From a virus, in the IMG/VR virus record IMGVR_UViG_3300020442_000005, positions 209,026 through 273,025 of that record: a stretch of 64,000 nt of DNA, one strand, 5' to 3'. A model generated the notes under the pieces. It was not told the origin of the DNA and did not search any database. It saw only the letters and a list, made by a program, of their open reading frames with translations. The position numbers were made by a program, and so were the translations under genes. Shown here piece after piece: positions 7,398-17,005 of the stretch; within the stretch, counting starts at the first letter, position 1; every line of letters starts with the position of its first letter.

Positions 7398-8227
7398 AAG
7401 AAGAAACAGAACGCAAAAAATACAGGGAATTAAGTATTGCCGAGATAACAAAATTTATAAAGTTGATGAGCAAGAAAAAATTTAAGTATGAAGATTACGT
7501 AAAATCAGAAGAGGACTGGTGGGATTTGACAAATTTCGTAGCCCAGTTTGGCAACAACAACTCTCCTAGAACCATGTGGCTCAAGTTGGCGGACAAGAAC
7601 GAGGCCACCCGGGAATGGCTGGGCGAATATTCTTGTGGAGACTCTGGTTTAGAAAGCGCGATCGCTGATATCTTCTTTTCTAGCGAGGGTGGCCAATCCT
7701 CATATAGGAACTATTGGCCTCAAGGCCGTCGGCAGTCTTTTACTTATAAGTACAATAGAATTATTAGTGCGATTCAACATTTCCATCGTATGGAGCTTCG
7801 AAACCCTGATCGTGATCATGGGTACATGTATGGAAGCCGAACATGTTTTCGAAAGTCGTTTGACATTACGTCATTGTGGGTTTCTCAACATCGACACTAC
7901 GGGAGTATAGATAACGGCTACTTAGGTGTAGCAGACGCAAAAGACATAGAAGAAGCGTTAATGCAGTTTAAAATGTTTGTATACCCATTAATTGGGCTCA
8001 CTGAAGATAATCCGGATATTACACGCGTTGAAACCAGCTGGAAATGTTATGTTTCTCAAGAACAAAAGCTAGATGCATATATTGTTTTGAATGGAGAGTT
8101 AATTAAGAAACGTACGGAACACAACGATTCACACGATCAGGCACTTCATGATATACAAAAACGAATCGATTTCAATAACCGCATAATTGAAACTGCCCGG
8201 GGAAACCTATTGGCGAACATGGCATAG
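7394..8227 (+). CDS. hypothetical protein, 277 aa
   Basis: A soluble, charged protein rich in Trp, Tyr and His in its middle part (residues 110-190, with RDHGYMYGSRTCF and SQHRHYGS) and with a helical C-terminal tail. Start and stop are tightly coupled to its neighbours. No catalytic motif recognised. Confidence 0.8.
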   Translation: MKEETERKKYRELSIAEITKFIKLMSKKKFKYEDYVKSEEDWWDLTNFVAQFGNNNSPRTMWLKLADKNEATREWLGEYSCGDSGLESAIADIFFSSEGGQSSYRNYWPQGRRQSFTYKYNRIISAIQHFHRMELRNPDRDHGYMYGSRTCFRKSFDITSLWVSQHRHYGSIDNGYLGVADAKDIEEALMQFKMFVYPLIGLTEDNPDITRVETSWKCYVSQEQKLDAYIVLNGELIKKRTEHNDSHDQALHDIQKRIDFNNRIIETARGNLLANMA

Positions 8228-8235
8228 GTTTGACA

Positions 8236-8457
8236 ATGATTAAAGTTGGTGATAGAGTGTTTTACTATGAAGACAATTGCAAATGTACGGGTTTTGGACT
8301 AGTAATCGATGAGGTGCAAGAGAGTGAAAAATACAAAATCACAAAGAGCCATATCAAAAAAAACAATTTAAATGTCCAGATTTTTTTGATACTTAAGGAT
8401 AACGGGCAGCTCGAAGAATTTGTTGAAGTAGATTTAAAAAAGGTTGTGGACTTTTAG
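8236..8457 (+). CDS. small SH3-like protein, 73 aa
   Basis: Begins MIKVGDRVFYYED and continues GFGLVIDEV, the 'GDRV...GLVI' signature of the SH3-like small-protein family in this phage. It is Lys-rich. Its ATG lies 9 bases after the previous stop, with no clear AGGAG. Confidence 0.7.
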   Translation: MIKVGDRVFYYEDNCKCTGFGLVIDEVQESEKYKITKSHIKKNNLNVQIFLILKDNGQLEEFVEVDLKKVVDF

Positions 8458-8459
8458 AC

Positions 8460-8666
8460 ATGTCAAAAATGGTAAAGATATCTCAAGATTACGTAAAGCA
8501 ACGGCAGCTGCCATCAGATATAGGGCTGGTTATCAGAGGTCCGTATGAACATGTTATGAAACTGACGCAGAATCTTGAAAGCTGCGAAGTGATGTATGAT
8601 GTTTTAATTGACGGAAATATAGTTAATCTCATTCCAGTGGTTTACTGTCAAAAATTAAAGCGGTAA
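8460..8666 (+). CDS. small SH3-like protein, 68 aa
   Basis: Contains GLVIRGPYEHVM and MYDVLIDGNIVNL, closely matching the C-terminal domain of the 254-residue protein at 6378, so it is probably a free-standing version of that barrel. Two bases separate it from the upstream stop. Confidence 0.7.
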   Translation: MSKMVKISQDYVKQRQLPSDIGLVIRGPYEHVMKLTQNLESCEVMYDVLIDGNIVNLIPVVYCQKLKR

Positions 8667-8678
8667 AATAGTCTCTAA

Positions 8679-8990
8679 ATGGAGATTATTTTGAGCCAAC
8701 ATTTATATATCATTCAATCAGATAAAACGGGATCCTTAAAAATTGGAAGAAGCAAAGATCCAGAAAAAAGATTAAAACAGCTTCAGACGGGATCCCCATA
8801 TTCTTTGCGTTTAATATTGATTATCGAGAATAGCGGCCACATGGAAAAACAGCTGCACAATCACCTGAAGCGATATAAAGAAAGACGTCGTGGTGAATGG
8901 TTTGATTTTGAATGTGCAGGATCATTGCCCGACTGGATATGTGAAATGATAAACTGGGATGAAGCAAATGTCTGGTGGAACAAAAATTAA
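8679..8990 (+). CDS. T5orf172 / GIY-YIG-like domain protein
   Basis: LYIIQSDKTGSLKIGRSKDPEKR, then LQTGSPY and a conserved EKQLHNHLKRYKERRRGEWFDF, match the T5orf172 (Mug113-like) branch of the GIY-YIG nuclease superfamily. The first strands, the Arg and the late Glu of the nuclease core are present. In phages such proteins are stand-alone nuclease domains or are fused to anti-repressor modules; the 103-residue length argues for the stand-alone form. ATG 8679 has no ribosome binding site, while an in-frame TTG at 8691 has GGAG six bases upstream and may be the true start. Confidence 0.8.
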   Translation: MEIILSQHLYIIQSDKTGSLKIGRSKDPEKRLKQLQTGSPYSLRLILIIENSGHMEKQLHNHLKRYKERRRGEWFDFECAGSLPDWICEMINWDEANVWWNKN

Positions 8991-9354
8991 TTATTATATG
9001 ATCTTTGGTGTTAAGCCTGATGCAGATCAATCTGAGATAAAGAGTCGCTATAAAAAACTGGCAATGCAGTTCCACCCAGACATGGCCACTGGTGACGAAG
9101 AGTATTTTAAACTAGTAACCCAAGCCTACTCAATCCTCAGCGATCCGTATAAACGTGCGGTATACAACATAGATCTATTTTCTGGTTCACTTTCTCATAT
9201 TGAAAACACCAAATCTTTATGCCCAGTGTGCAACGGGAATGGATCTTATGTTTCGAAAGTTAAATATGGAAGGTACAAAGTGGATTCAAAAATAGTTTGT
9301 ACAACATGCAGAGGGACTGGTATTATAGTAAGTGAAAATCCTATTGGAGAATAA
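8968..9354 (+). CDS. mini-DnaJ: J domain plus half zinc finger
   Basis: Residues 7-65 form a J domain with the invariant HPD at 36-38 (RYKKLAMQFHPDMATGD) and AYSILSDPYKRAVYN, which stimulates an Hsp70 (DnaK) ATPase. It is followed by only two of the four CxxCxGxG repeats of DnaJ (CPVCNGNG near 89 and CTTCRGTG near 112), enough for one zinc site. There is no Gly/Phe linker or peptide-binding domain. It would recruit host DnaK to particular clients. ATG 8968 is chosen over ATG 8959 because GGA lies eight bases before it. Confidence 0.85.
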   Translation: MSGGTKINYYMIFGVKPDADQSEIKSRYKKLAMQFHPDMATGDEEYFKLVTQAYSILSDPYKRAVYNIDLFSGSLSHIENTKSLCPVCNGNGSYVSKVKYGRYKVDSKIVCTTCRGTGIIVSENPIGE

Positions 9355-9492
9355 ATGTATTATGTTAGGAGCGTCGTTAGATTTATAAGTCAACGGCTAT
9401 GTAAACCAAAAACAATAAACAAAGAATTAGATCCGGAGTACTGTGATGCCTGTGAATGCACGCCCTGTGATTGCGGATTTGGGAGTTATTAA
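9355..9492 (+). CDS. Cys-rich 45-aa peptide
   Basis: A 45-codon frame starts directly after the mini-DnaJ stop and ends in a TAATG overlap with metK. The C terminus reads YCDACECTPCDCGFGSY, six Cys in twelve residues, suggesting a metal-binding knuckle. The N terminus is basic. Its strict coupling to both neighbours supports real translation. No family recognised. Confidence 0.65.
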   Translation: MYYVRSVVRFISQRLCKPKTINKELDPEYCDACECTPCDCGFGSY

Positions 9493-10475
9493 TGTCATTT
9501 AAAAATTATAGAACAGCAGAATGCGTCACACCAAAACATCCGGACAAAATTTGTGATACGATTTCTGACGCAATCTTAGACCATTGTCTTAAGTCAGATC
9601 CATATTCTCGAGTTGCCATTGAGACTGCTGGCGGCCATGGCCATATTCACATCACTGGTGAGATTACAACAAATGCCTTTTTGCCGCTTGAAGAAATTGC
9701 AACAGAGGTTTATGGAAAGCCAATCAAAGTTACGACCAATGTTGTACAACAAAGCAATGAGATCGCGCAAGGTGTTGACACAGGTGGAGCCGGAGATCAA
9801 GGGATTATGGTAGGCTATGCATGCGATCACAATCCAGAAATGATTCCAAACGAGTTGTTTCTTTCAAGACAGATCTGCAAAGAAATATTTAAAGCCTTTC
9901 CGTTTGATGGTAAAACACAGGTCACTCTAGAAAACAACAAAATCAAGACAGTTGTTGCCAGTTTTCAAAACGCTCCGAAAACAGAACTGACAAGAATCAT
10001 CAATGGTTGGCTAAGGTCTTGTAGTTTTCCAGTCGATGATAACGTTACCCTTCACTGTAACCCAGCTGGAGATTGGAAAGTCGGTGGCTTTGATGCGGAT
10101 GCCGGACTTACCGGTAGAAAGATCGTGATTGATAACTATGGCCCAGCTATCCCAGTCGGTGGAGGAGCATTCTCTGGTAAAGATCCAACAAAAGTAGATC
10201 GGTCCGCCGCATATATGGCTAGAAAAATTGCTGTAGATCACTTGCAACTTCTTCCAAAAAGAAAAGATGGAAACGAAATCTACGTTTATCTTGCTTATGC
10301 TATTGGCTATGACCAACCTGTACAAGCAACGATGATCGTTAACGGAAAAGAGAAATTAGTAACTGGATACGATTTAAGTCCGAACGGAATTATTGAGCAT
10401 CTGGATCTAAGAAAACCAAAGTACTTTGAAACTGCACGTTGGGGCCATATGGGCACTGACCAAACATGGGGATAA
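9492..10475 (+). CDS. metK: S-adenosylmethionine synthetase (MetK)
   Basis: Makes SAM from methionine and ATP. Diagnostic motifs: TPKHPDKICD (13-22, the ATP/metal site His and Asp), GAGDQGIMVGYA (99-110), DAGLTGRKIVIDNYG (203-217) and the phosphate-binding GGGAFSGKDPTKVDRS (223-238). At 327 residues it is about 55 shorter than typical bacterial MetK (~384); the loss is spread through loops, with all core motifs kept, so I expect activity. It opens a tightly overlapping operon with a QueF homologue, metH and ahcY, which together form a closed methyl cycle. Confidence 0.95.
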   Translation: MSFKNYRTAECVTPKHPDKICDTISDAILDHCLKSDPYSRVAIETAGGHGHIHITGEITTNAFLPLEEIATEVYGKPIKVTTNVVQQSNEIAQGVDTGGAGDQGIMVGYACDHNPEMIPNELFLSRQICKEIFKAFPFDGKTQVTLENNKIKTVVASFQNAPKTELTRIINGWLRSCSFPVDDNVTLHCNPAGDWKVGGFDADAGLTGRKIVIDNYGPAIPVGGGAFSGKDPTKVDRSAAYMARKIAVDHLQLLPKRKDGNEIYVYLAYAIGYDQPVQATMIVNGKEKLVTGYDLSPNGIIEHLDLRKPKYFETARWGHMGTDQTWG

Positions 10476-10476
10476 A

Positions 10477-10920
10477 ATGAGTTCTGAATCAACACCAAAA
10501 CCAAAAAGAAAAAGAAACTGGGCAAAGAACAGAGATATTCTGAAAGCTATACCAAACCCTTCCGGGGATGCGTATGAGATTAAAATGAAAATACCTGAGC
10601 TTACATTTGAAGGTGTTCGATCTCAGCCGGATTTTGCTAATCTGTATATCACTTTTTACCCGGGCAAAAAAGTTATTGAGCTTAAGTCATTGAAAGAATA
10701 TTTCTTTGCTTTTAGATCACAAATATATTCATATGAAAGAATCATCAATGTTATCTACGATGATATGATGGCTGTGTATGAACCAACAAGATTGCGACTG
10801 GTCATGACTTGTAATCCTCGTGGTGGGATCTCGTCTAAATTAACTGTAGATTCAGACTGGGGAGTTCGTGGTGGCAATGACCAGTTTATGGATTGGGTAG
10901 GGCAAAAAGAAGAATGGTAA
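10477..10920 (+). CDS. QueF-type T-fold protein lacking the catalytic cysteine
   Basis: The 147-residue protein aligns with type I QueF (NADPH-dependent preQ0 reductase): PELTF near residue 36, [32 protein letters not shown], a conserved YER, and NPRGGIS. QueF reduces 7-cyano-7-deazaguanine through a thioimide on the Cys of the TSLCP loop. Here that loop reads [11 protein letters not shown], one residue shorter and with no Cys, so the standard chemistry should be lost, although the Asp of QPDF and the Glu of the purine pocket remain. It may bind a deazapurine or related base without reducing it. It sits between metK and metH; metH starts inside its last codons. Confidence 0.8.
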   Translation: MSSESTPKPKRKRNWAKNRDILKAIPNPSGDAYEIKMKIPELTFEGVRSQPDFANLYITFYPGKKVIELKSLKEYFFAFRSQIYSYERIINVIYDDMMAVYEPTRLRLVMTCNPRGGISSKLTVDSDWGVRGGNDQFMDWVGQKEEW

Positions 10921-13900
10921 GTTTTGATAAAAATCAGATCTATATTATTGATGGTGCAATGGGCACCGAAATACAGAAAAGACAGGTTGAATCCAAATTC
11001 TTTAAATACGAAGGAATCGACTGCGATGGCTTTAATGATATTTTGGTGCTCACCAAACCCGGCCTGATAAAAGATATACACGGTGATTACATCAACTCCG
11101 GCGCAAATATCATTGAGACAAATACCTTTAACGCTAATTATATTTCAGCGTTAGATTACGGACTTAGTGATGGAGCGATCGATAAAATAAACTTTAGCGC
11201 TGCCAAAATTGCAAAACAGGCTGCAAAAAAATCTAAAGAAGAGGTGTATGTAGCCGGTGTTTTAGGCCCGACTTCAAAAACTTTAAGCATGTCACCAAAC
11301 GTTACAGATCCTTCTTATAGAGATATCACGTACCATGAATTACTCAATGCTTATAAAGCCGCAACTGAAAATCTAATTCGTGGTGGCGCAGATTTGATTT
11401 TAATCGAAACAGTCTTTGACACACTTAATGCCAAGGCTGCGATTGAGGCTGTGAGACTGGTAGGAGAAGATATTCCTATCATGATATCAGGTACAATCGT
11501 TGACATGTCTGGTCGGACTTTATCTGGCCAGACTGTCGAGGCTTTTTGGAATTCCATTAAACACGCAAGGCCTATTAGTGTTGGTTTGAATTGTGCGCTA
11601 GGTGCAAAGCAAATGGATCCATTTCTGCGGCGTCTAGCAGACGTCAGTGGTTGCGCAATCAGCGCACATCCGAACGCGGGGTTACCAAACGAATTAGGTG
11701 AATACGACCAATCCCCGTCTGATATGGCAAACTATATTAAGAACTGGGCAAAAGCCGGGATTGTAAATATAATAGGTGGATGTTGTGGGTCGACTCCGGA
11801 TCACATCAAAAAGATAGCCAACACCGTAAAAAAGTTTAAACCCAAAAGGCACATAACCAGAAGTTTTAATTTGGACCGGTCAATGATTCTTTCTGGTTTA
11901 GAGGTCTTTGATAGCAAAGGAAAGAACTTTATTAATATTGGCGAGCGAACAAACGTCACTGGGTCTTCAAGGTTTAAAAAATGTATCGTAGAAAAAAGAT
12001 ATGATGATGCGTTGAATATTGCTCGTTCGCAGATTCTAAATGGCGCCCAGATTATCGATATCAATATGGACGATGGACTCTTAGATTCTAAGAGTGAAAT
12101 GATTAATTTTTTAAAAATGTTGGCATGCGAGCCTGATATTGCAAAAGTACCAATCATGCTTGATTCTTCGAAGTGGGATATCCTATCGGAAGCCATGAGA
12201 TGGATACAAGGGAAAGGTATTGTAAATTCAATTTCTCTTAAAGATGGAGAATCAGACTTTCTTGCCCGGGCAAAAGAAATTGTTTCGTGCGGACACGCTT
12301 TTGTGGTAATGGCTTTTGATGAAAAAGGGCAGGCTGATACTTTTGATAGAAAAATAGAGATATGTGAACGCGCTTATTGGATTTTAGTTAACGCAGGAAT
12401 AAAGCCACAAGACATTATTTTTGATCCAAATATCTTTGCAATCGCCACCGGGATAGAAGAACACGACAACTATGCAGTCGACTTTATAACTGCTACTGCA
12501 TGGATTAAAAAGAACCTGCCTGGATGCTACGTCTCCGGAGGATTATCAAACCTATCATTCTCTTTCAGGGGAAATCCTCGCGTGAGAGAGATGATGCATT
12601 CCGTCTTTTTGTTTCATGCTATCAAAGCCGGGTTGGACATGGCGATTGTAAACGCAGGTCAACTAATGGTGTACGACCAGATCGATCAAGGCCATCGGGA
12701 CATTGTTGAATCTGTTATTTTAAATAAGCATGAAGAAGCATCGGCACAGCTTTTAGAATTAGCAAAATCTCTATCTGGTAAAACCCGAGTAGAATCTAAC
12801 GGGTTCCAAGAATGGCGTAACGAAGAGGTTGAAGAAAGAATATCTTTTGCCCTTATAAACGGTATCGATAAATTTATCGTCGAAGATGTCAAGGAATGTT
12901 ACAACAAAATAGGCTCGGCATTAAACGTTGTTGAAGGACCGTTGATGGATGGTATGAACGTAGTTGGAGACCTTTTTGGCTCCGGTAAAATGTTTTTACC
13001 TCAAGTAGTCAAGTCAGCGCGTGTAATGAAAAAAGCAGTCTCGTGGCTCGAGCCTTTTATGGTTGGCACAGATGAAGCAATACAGAGGGAAAAAATACTG
13101 CTTGCCACAGTTAAAGGCGACGTTCATGACATTGGAAAAAACATTGTTAGTATAGTTCTTCAATGTAATGGATACGAGATAGTTGATCTAGGAGTCATGG
13201 TTCCATTAGAAAAGATACTAGAGGAAGCTGATAAACACCAGGTTGCAGCAATCGGTCTTAGCGGATTGATTACACCAAGTTTAGATGAGATGGTTAAAGT
13301 TGCTCGAGCAATGAATGAAAGACAAATGGATATACCTTTACTAATTGGTGGAGCAACAACATCAAAAGTTCACACGGCAATCAAAATATCTCCGGAGTAC
13401 TCAAAAACAGTATATATACAAAATGCATCGATTGCAGTCGGAATTGTTAATGACGTGTTAAGTAAGAGTGATGCATTCGATAAGATTAATAGGGATTATG
13501 AAGAAACTAGGGAGAGAAGAAACTCGAGAAAGCAAACGTTTGTAAGTGTTTCTGATGCAAGAAGAAATGCATATCAGCTAAAAGGAAAGCCACAGATTCC
13601 AGATAACTTTGGAATGACTATCAAAAGCAAAGCTTCAGTTTCAGAGATCATACCATATATTGATTGGGCACCGTTTGCAATGACTTGGGGAATGAAACCA
13701 AAAGATCTTACAAGCCAAGTCGGTAAAGATCTAATGAAGGATGCCCGAGAAATGCTTCGAAAACTTGATGATAAGATTGTAGTTAACTATTCATTTGCTA
13801 TCGATAAATGTACAAAAACAAATAATGACGATGTACTGGTGAAAAGACCGGATAAATCAACGACTTTTAATTTCATGAGGCAAGCAACAAAAAAATCTCG

Positions 13901-14429
13901 GCCGAATCTTTGTTTGACAGATTTCTTACATCAGGAAGATTGGATAGGGTCTTTTGCGGTCTGGGTGTGCGGAATCGATAAGAGAGCAGACATGCTCAGA
14001 TTAGCCAACGATGATTACGGATCGATCATGATGCAAGCGCTTGGGGATAGACTCGCCGAAGCAACGGCTGAATGGCTACACGAGAGGGTTCGTAAGTCAT
14101 GGTGGGGTTACTCAAAAGACGAAAACTTGACAAATACCGACCTTATAAAAGAGCGTTACTTAGGAATCAGGCCAGCACCCGGATATCCAGCCTGTCCGGA
14201 TCATACCCAGAAGATAAAAATATTAAACTGGTTAGAAATTAGTGATACAATAGAGCTGACCGAGGGTTTAACAATGTCGCCAAAGTCCGCAATATGTGGT
14301 TGGTACTTTGCAAGTGCAGAATCAAAATACTTCGGTGTTGGAAAAATACCAGACGAATACGTAGAAGATTTAAAAGAAAGAAATCCATATCTAAAAAAAT
14401 ACAAAAATCATATAACGGGAGTTAGTTAA
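10914..14429 (+). CDS. metH: cobalamin-dependent methionine synthase (MetH), full length
   Basis: Transfers methyl from 5-methyltetrahydrofolate through cobalamin to homocysteine. All four modules are present in 1171 residues (E. coli 1227). Homocysteine domain (1-300): DGAMGTEIQ, zinc ligands in GLNCALG and GGCCGST (near 288-292). Pterin domain (from ~340): [14 protein letters not shown]. Cobalamin module: helical cap, then DVHDIGKN near 734-741, whose His is the lower-axial cobalt ligand, and later [11 protein letters not shown] and [11 protein letters not shown]. Reactivation domain: [12 protein letters not shown] near 1086. No frameshift seen. It overlaps the upstream stop and ends two bases before ahcY. 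It depends on host cobalamin, folate and flavodoxin. Confidence 0.95.
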   Translation: MVSFDKNQIYIIDGAMGTEIQKRQVESKFFKYEGIDCDGFNDILVLTKPGLIKDIHGDYINSGANIIETNTFNANYISALDYGLSDGAIDKINFSAAKIAKQAAKKSKEEVYVAGVLGPTSKTLSMSPNVTDPSYRDITYHELLNAYKAATENLIRGGADLILIETVFDTLNAKAAIEAVRLVGEDIPIMISGTIVDMSGRTLSGQTVEAFWNSIKHARPISVGLNCALGAKQMDPFLRRLADVSGCAISAHPNAGLPNELGEYDQSPSDMANYIKNWAKAGIVNIIGGCCGSTPDHIKKIANTVKKFKPKRHITRSFNLDRSMILSGLEVFDSKGKNFINIGERTNVTGSSRFKKCIVEKRYDDALNIARSQILNGAQIIDINMDDGLLDSKSEMINFLKMLACEPDIAKVPIMLDSSKWDILSEAMRWIQGKGIVNSISLKDGESDFLARAKEIVSCGHAFVVMAFDEKGQADTFDRKIEICERAYWILVNAGIKPQDIIFDPNIFAIATGIEEHDNYAVDFITATAWIKKNLPGCYVSGGLSNLSFSFRGNPRVREMMHSVFLFHAIKAGLDMAIVNAGQLMVYDQIDQGHRDIVESVILNKHEEASAQLLELAKSLSGKTRVESNGFQEWRNEEVEERISFALINGIDKFIVEDVKECYNKIGSALNVVEGPLMDGMNVVGDLFGSGKMFLPQVVKSARVMKKAVSWLEPFMVGTDEAIQREKILLATVKGDVHDIGKNIVSIVLQCNGYEIVDLGVMVPLEKILEEADKHQVAAIGLSGLITPSLDEMVKVARAMNERQMDIPLLIGGATTSKVHTAIKISPEYSKTVYIQNASIAVGIVNDVLSKSDAFDKINRDYEETRERRNSRKQTFVSVSDARRNAYQLKGKPQIPDNFGMTIKSKASVSEIIPYIDWAPFAMTWGMKPKDLTSQVGKDLMKDAREMLRKLDDKIVVNYSFAIDKCTKTNNDDVLVKRPDKSTTFNFMRQATKKSRPNLCLTDFLHQEDWIGSFAVWVCGIDKRADMLRLANDDYGSIMMQALGDRLAEATAEWLHERVRKSWWGYSKDENLTNTDLIKERYLGIRPAPGYPACPDHTQKIKILNWLEISDTIELTEGLTMSPKSAICGWYFASAESKYFGVGKIPDEYVEDLKERNPYLKKYKNHITGVS

Positions 14430-14430
14430 C

Positions 14431-15759
14431 ATGGATAAATTTACAGATTACAAAGTCGCAGATACAAATCTATGGCGTTGGGGAAAAGACGAGGTAGAAT
14501 TAGCAGAACATGAAATGCCAGGCCTCATGGCACTGCGTGAAAAGTATGCAGCAGACAAACCACTTCAAGGAGCTAGAATTGCCGGGTGTTTGCATATGAC
14601 AATCCAGACCGCTGTTTTAATCGACACTCTTGTCGAGCTTGGCGCAGATGTACGTTGGATGACGTGTAATATCTATTCGACACAAGATCACGCCGCGGCA
14701 TACATTGCAGAGCAGCAAATCCCAGTGTTTGCTTGGAAGGGAATGACCGAGGATGACTATGAGGAATGTTTAGAAAAAGTCTTATGGTTCGATGAAGGCG
14801 TAGGTCCAAACATGATTCTAGATGACGGTGGTGACCTCACAGGATATATCCTGAAGAACCATCCGGATCTTTATAAGGATATTAAGGGTATCTCCGAAGA
14901 GACAACTACTGGTGTTTTAAGATTGGTAGAGTATCAAAACGATGGGGTCCTGCCGGTACCTTGCTTTAACGTTAACGATTCTGTTACTAAATCAAAGTTT
15001 GACAACAAGTACGGATGTCGTGAGTCGTGTGTTGATGCGATTCGAAGAGCGACAGACATCATGATGGCGGGAAAAGTTGCGACTGTGGCTGGCTATGGCG
15101 ACGTAGGTAAAGGTTCTGCTGCTAGTCTGTCCGCGGCTGGCTGTCGTGTTATTGTCACTGAGATCGATCCAATCTGTGCATTGCAAGCCGTAATGGACGG
15201 ATTCCAGGTTTTACCTATGGACGAAGCGGTTAAGCAATCCGACATTGTAGTTACAGCAACCGGTAATTGCGACGTGGTTAGATCAGAACATTTTTCCAAT
15301 ATGAAAGACAACGTTATCGTTTGTAACATTGGACATTTTGATAACGAGATCGATGTAGCATGGTTAAACGAGAACTTCGAATCCAAAAACGTAAAACCAC
15401 AGGTCGACGTATATTATCTTCCGTCCGGACTGACTGATAATAAACCAAATCCTCCGTACAAGAAGATCGTTCTGTTAGCACAGGGAAGACTAGTGAATCT
15501 AGGTTGCGCCACCGGGCATCCAAGCTTTGTTATGTCCTGTTCTTTTGCAAATCAGGTACTTGCACAGATCGAGTTATTTTTGAACTCTGATAATTATGAA
15601 AATAAAGTTTATGTGCTCCCAAAGATTCTTGACGAAGAGGTTGCCAGATTGCATCTCGATCACGTTGGCGCCAAACTCGATAAACTTTCAAACGTTCAGT
15701 CGAAATACATTGGCGTGAAACAAACCGGTCCATTTAAGTCTGACGAATATCGTTACTAG
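14431..15759 (+). CDS. ahcY: S-adenosylhomocysteinase (AhcY/SahH)
   Basis: Hydrolyses S-adenosylhomocysteine to homocysteine and adenosine, using bound NAD. The 442-residue protein has all landmarks: [13 protein letters not shown] (substrate His), [36 protein letters not shown], the Rossmann motif [12 protein letters not shown] (NAD), [30 protein letters not shown] and the C-terminal K-Y-R-Y-type tail (SDEYRY). It closes the cycle with metK and metH and removes the product inhibitor of methyltransferases. A perfect terminator follows. Confidence 0.95.
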   Translation: MDKFTDYKVADTNLWRWGKDEVELAEHEMPGLMALREKYAADKPLQGARIAGCLHMTIQTAVLIDTLVELGADVRWMTCNIYSTQDHAAAYIAEQQIPVFAWKGMTEDDYEECLEKVLWFDEGVGPNMILDDGGDLTGYILKNHPDLYKDIKGISEETTTGVLRLVEYQNDGVLPVPCFNVNDSVTKSKFDNKYGCRESCVDAIRRATDIMMAGKVATVAGYGDVGKGSAASLSAAGCRVIVTEIDPICALQAVMDGFQVLPMDEAVKQSDIVVTATGNCDVVRSEHFSNMKDNVIVCNIGHFDNEIDVAWLNENFESKNVKPQVDVYYLPSGLTDNKPNPPYKKIVLLAQGRLVNLGCATGHPSFVMSCSFANQVLAQIELFLNSDNYENKVYVLPKILDEEVARLHLDHVGAKLDKLSNVQSKYIGVKQTGPFKSDEYRY

Positions 15760-15780
15760 ATTTAAAACACTGCGCCAATG

Positions 15781-15813
15781 GAAAGGAGGGTTAATCCCTC
15801 CTTTCTTAATTTG
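15781..15813 (+). terminator. rho-independent terminator of the methyl-cycle operon
   Basis: GAAAGGAGGG at 15781-15790 pairs perfectly with CCCTCCTTTC at 15796-15805 around the loop TTAAT, followed by TTAATTTG. It lies 21 bases after the ahcY stop. The same TTAAT loop recurs in the terminator at 25598. Confidence 0.85.
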
Positions 15814-15868
15814 TAAAAATGCAGATTAGCTATTATATTATAGTACACGTTACTTATAGGGAGACATT

Positions 15869-17005
15869 ATGAAAACAATAGAGGAATATGATTTTACTGA
15901 GCTGGATAATAAGTTCGAATCAAAACTGAGACCAGACACCAAGAGAAAAATCATTCGAACAATTAACATGGGCAAGTCTGTTGATTATATACCAGACTTT
16001 AATAAGCCTCCTCAAGCTCGAGCATACTATCTAGATAATTTCCTAGTGTATGTTGATCACGAGGATAGAAAAAAAATACTGAATGTATATTGGAATAAAA
16101 AGCTAATTGACACTAAGCTGCGAGATATCGAAAATTTTGAGCTCAAAAAACCTTTAAGAATTTCCGGAAGAGATAGTAGCCACATCTTTTCTAGAACCAT
16201 TGCGCGAGTAATTTCCAAGAAAGAAATATTAAATTGCCTGGCTAACGGCGCACAAGTAAAGAACTTTAGTAAAACTCAGAAACCAGACGGATCATTTTAT
16301 GTTTTCTATGACAGATACTACTTTGCTGACGATGTGTGCGTCGTAGCTTCTGAGACTAAGAACTATATAAATGTACGTACTGTTTATCGAACAACTCCAA
16401 TCGCAGATCAACATTTTCTCGATTTGCTTCCCAAGCTCATTAATGAACTGAAAATAAATGAAAGTAGCAACGTAAGGGCTTCTATCGTAAACAACTCTGC
16501 CCGAATGAAATATCTGCAGACAAAGGAATACATGGACTTGCAATTATTCTTGAGAACTATCAGTGGCAACAATCCATTTGTACAAGAAGAATCACTTGAG
16601 AAAGTAATCGATCAAAAATCTGTTTTGATGCCTAAGATTCTCCAATCCGCGGCAGCTGCCCGATTAAGATGCAAAGATATCGAATATTATGTTGCAACAA
16701 CTGAAAACAGCGAAAGTCGATCAAATATAAATGATTTTGTTCTGGAGTCCAACAAATCCTACAGTCTCCAGCTGTCATTTGATAACGTGAATGATAAAAC
16801 CATCGACAAGAATAGAGCGGTTACACTTAGAGAGTACGGTATTGACATTGATAAATATGAACACAGTTTAAATATTGAAAACAACAAAGCGATTCTTACG
16901 ATTGATTTTAGTCATTTTTCTGCTGCAGAAAATCCTTGGGCCATCAGAAAGAACAAGAAAAACCTTTCATTTGGATCTTTTGATTTAGAGGAGAGCGAGG
17001 TATGA
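15869..17005 (+). CDS. hypothetical protein, 378 aa
   Basis: A soluble protein with many Lys, Asn and Asp residues and no motif I recognise. Preceded by an A/T-rich box (TATTATATTATAG near 15830-15842) and GGGAGA before ATG 15869, so it probably starts a transcript after the terminator. The stop overlaps the glycosylase start (ATGA), suggesting they work together. Confidence 0.8.
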   Translation: MKTIEEYDFTELDNKFESKLRPDTKRKIIRTINMGKSVDYIPDFNKPPQARAYYLDNFLVYVDHEDRKKILNVYWNKKLIDTKLRDIENFELKKPLRISGRDSSHIFSRTIARVISKKEILNCLANGAQVKNFSKTQKPDGSFYVFYDRYYFADDVCVVASETKNYINVRTVYRTTPIADQHFLDLLPKLINELKINESSNVRASIVNNSARMKYLQTKEYMDLQLFLRTISGNNPFVQEESLEKVIDQKSVLMPKILQSAAAARLRCKDIEYYVATTENSESRSNINDFVLESNKSYSLQLSFDNVNDKTIDKNRAVTLREYGIDIDKYEHSLNIENNKAILTIDFSHFSAAENPWAIRKNKKNLSFGSFDLEESEV

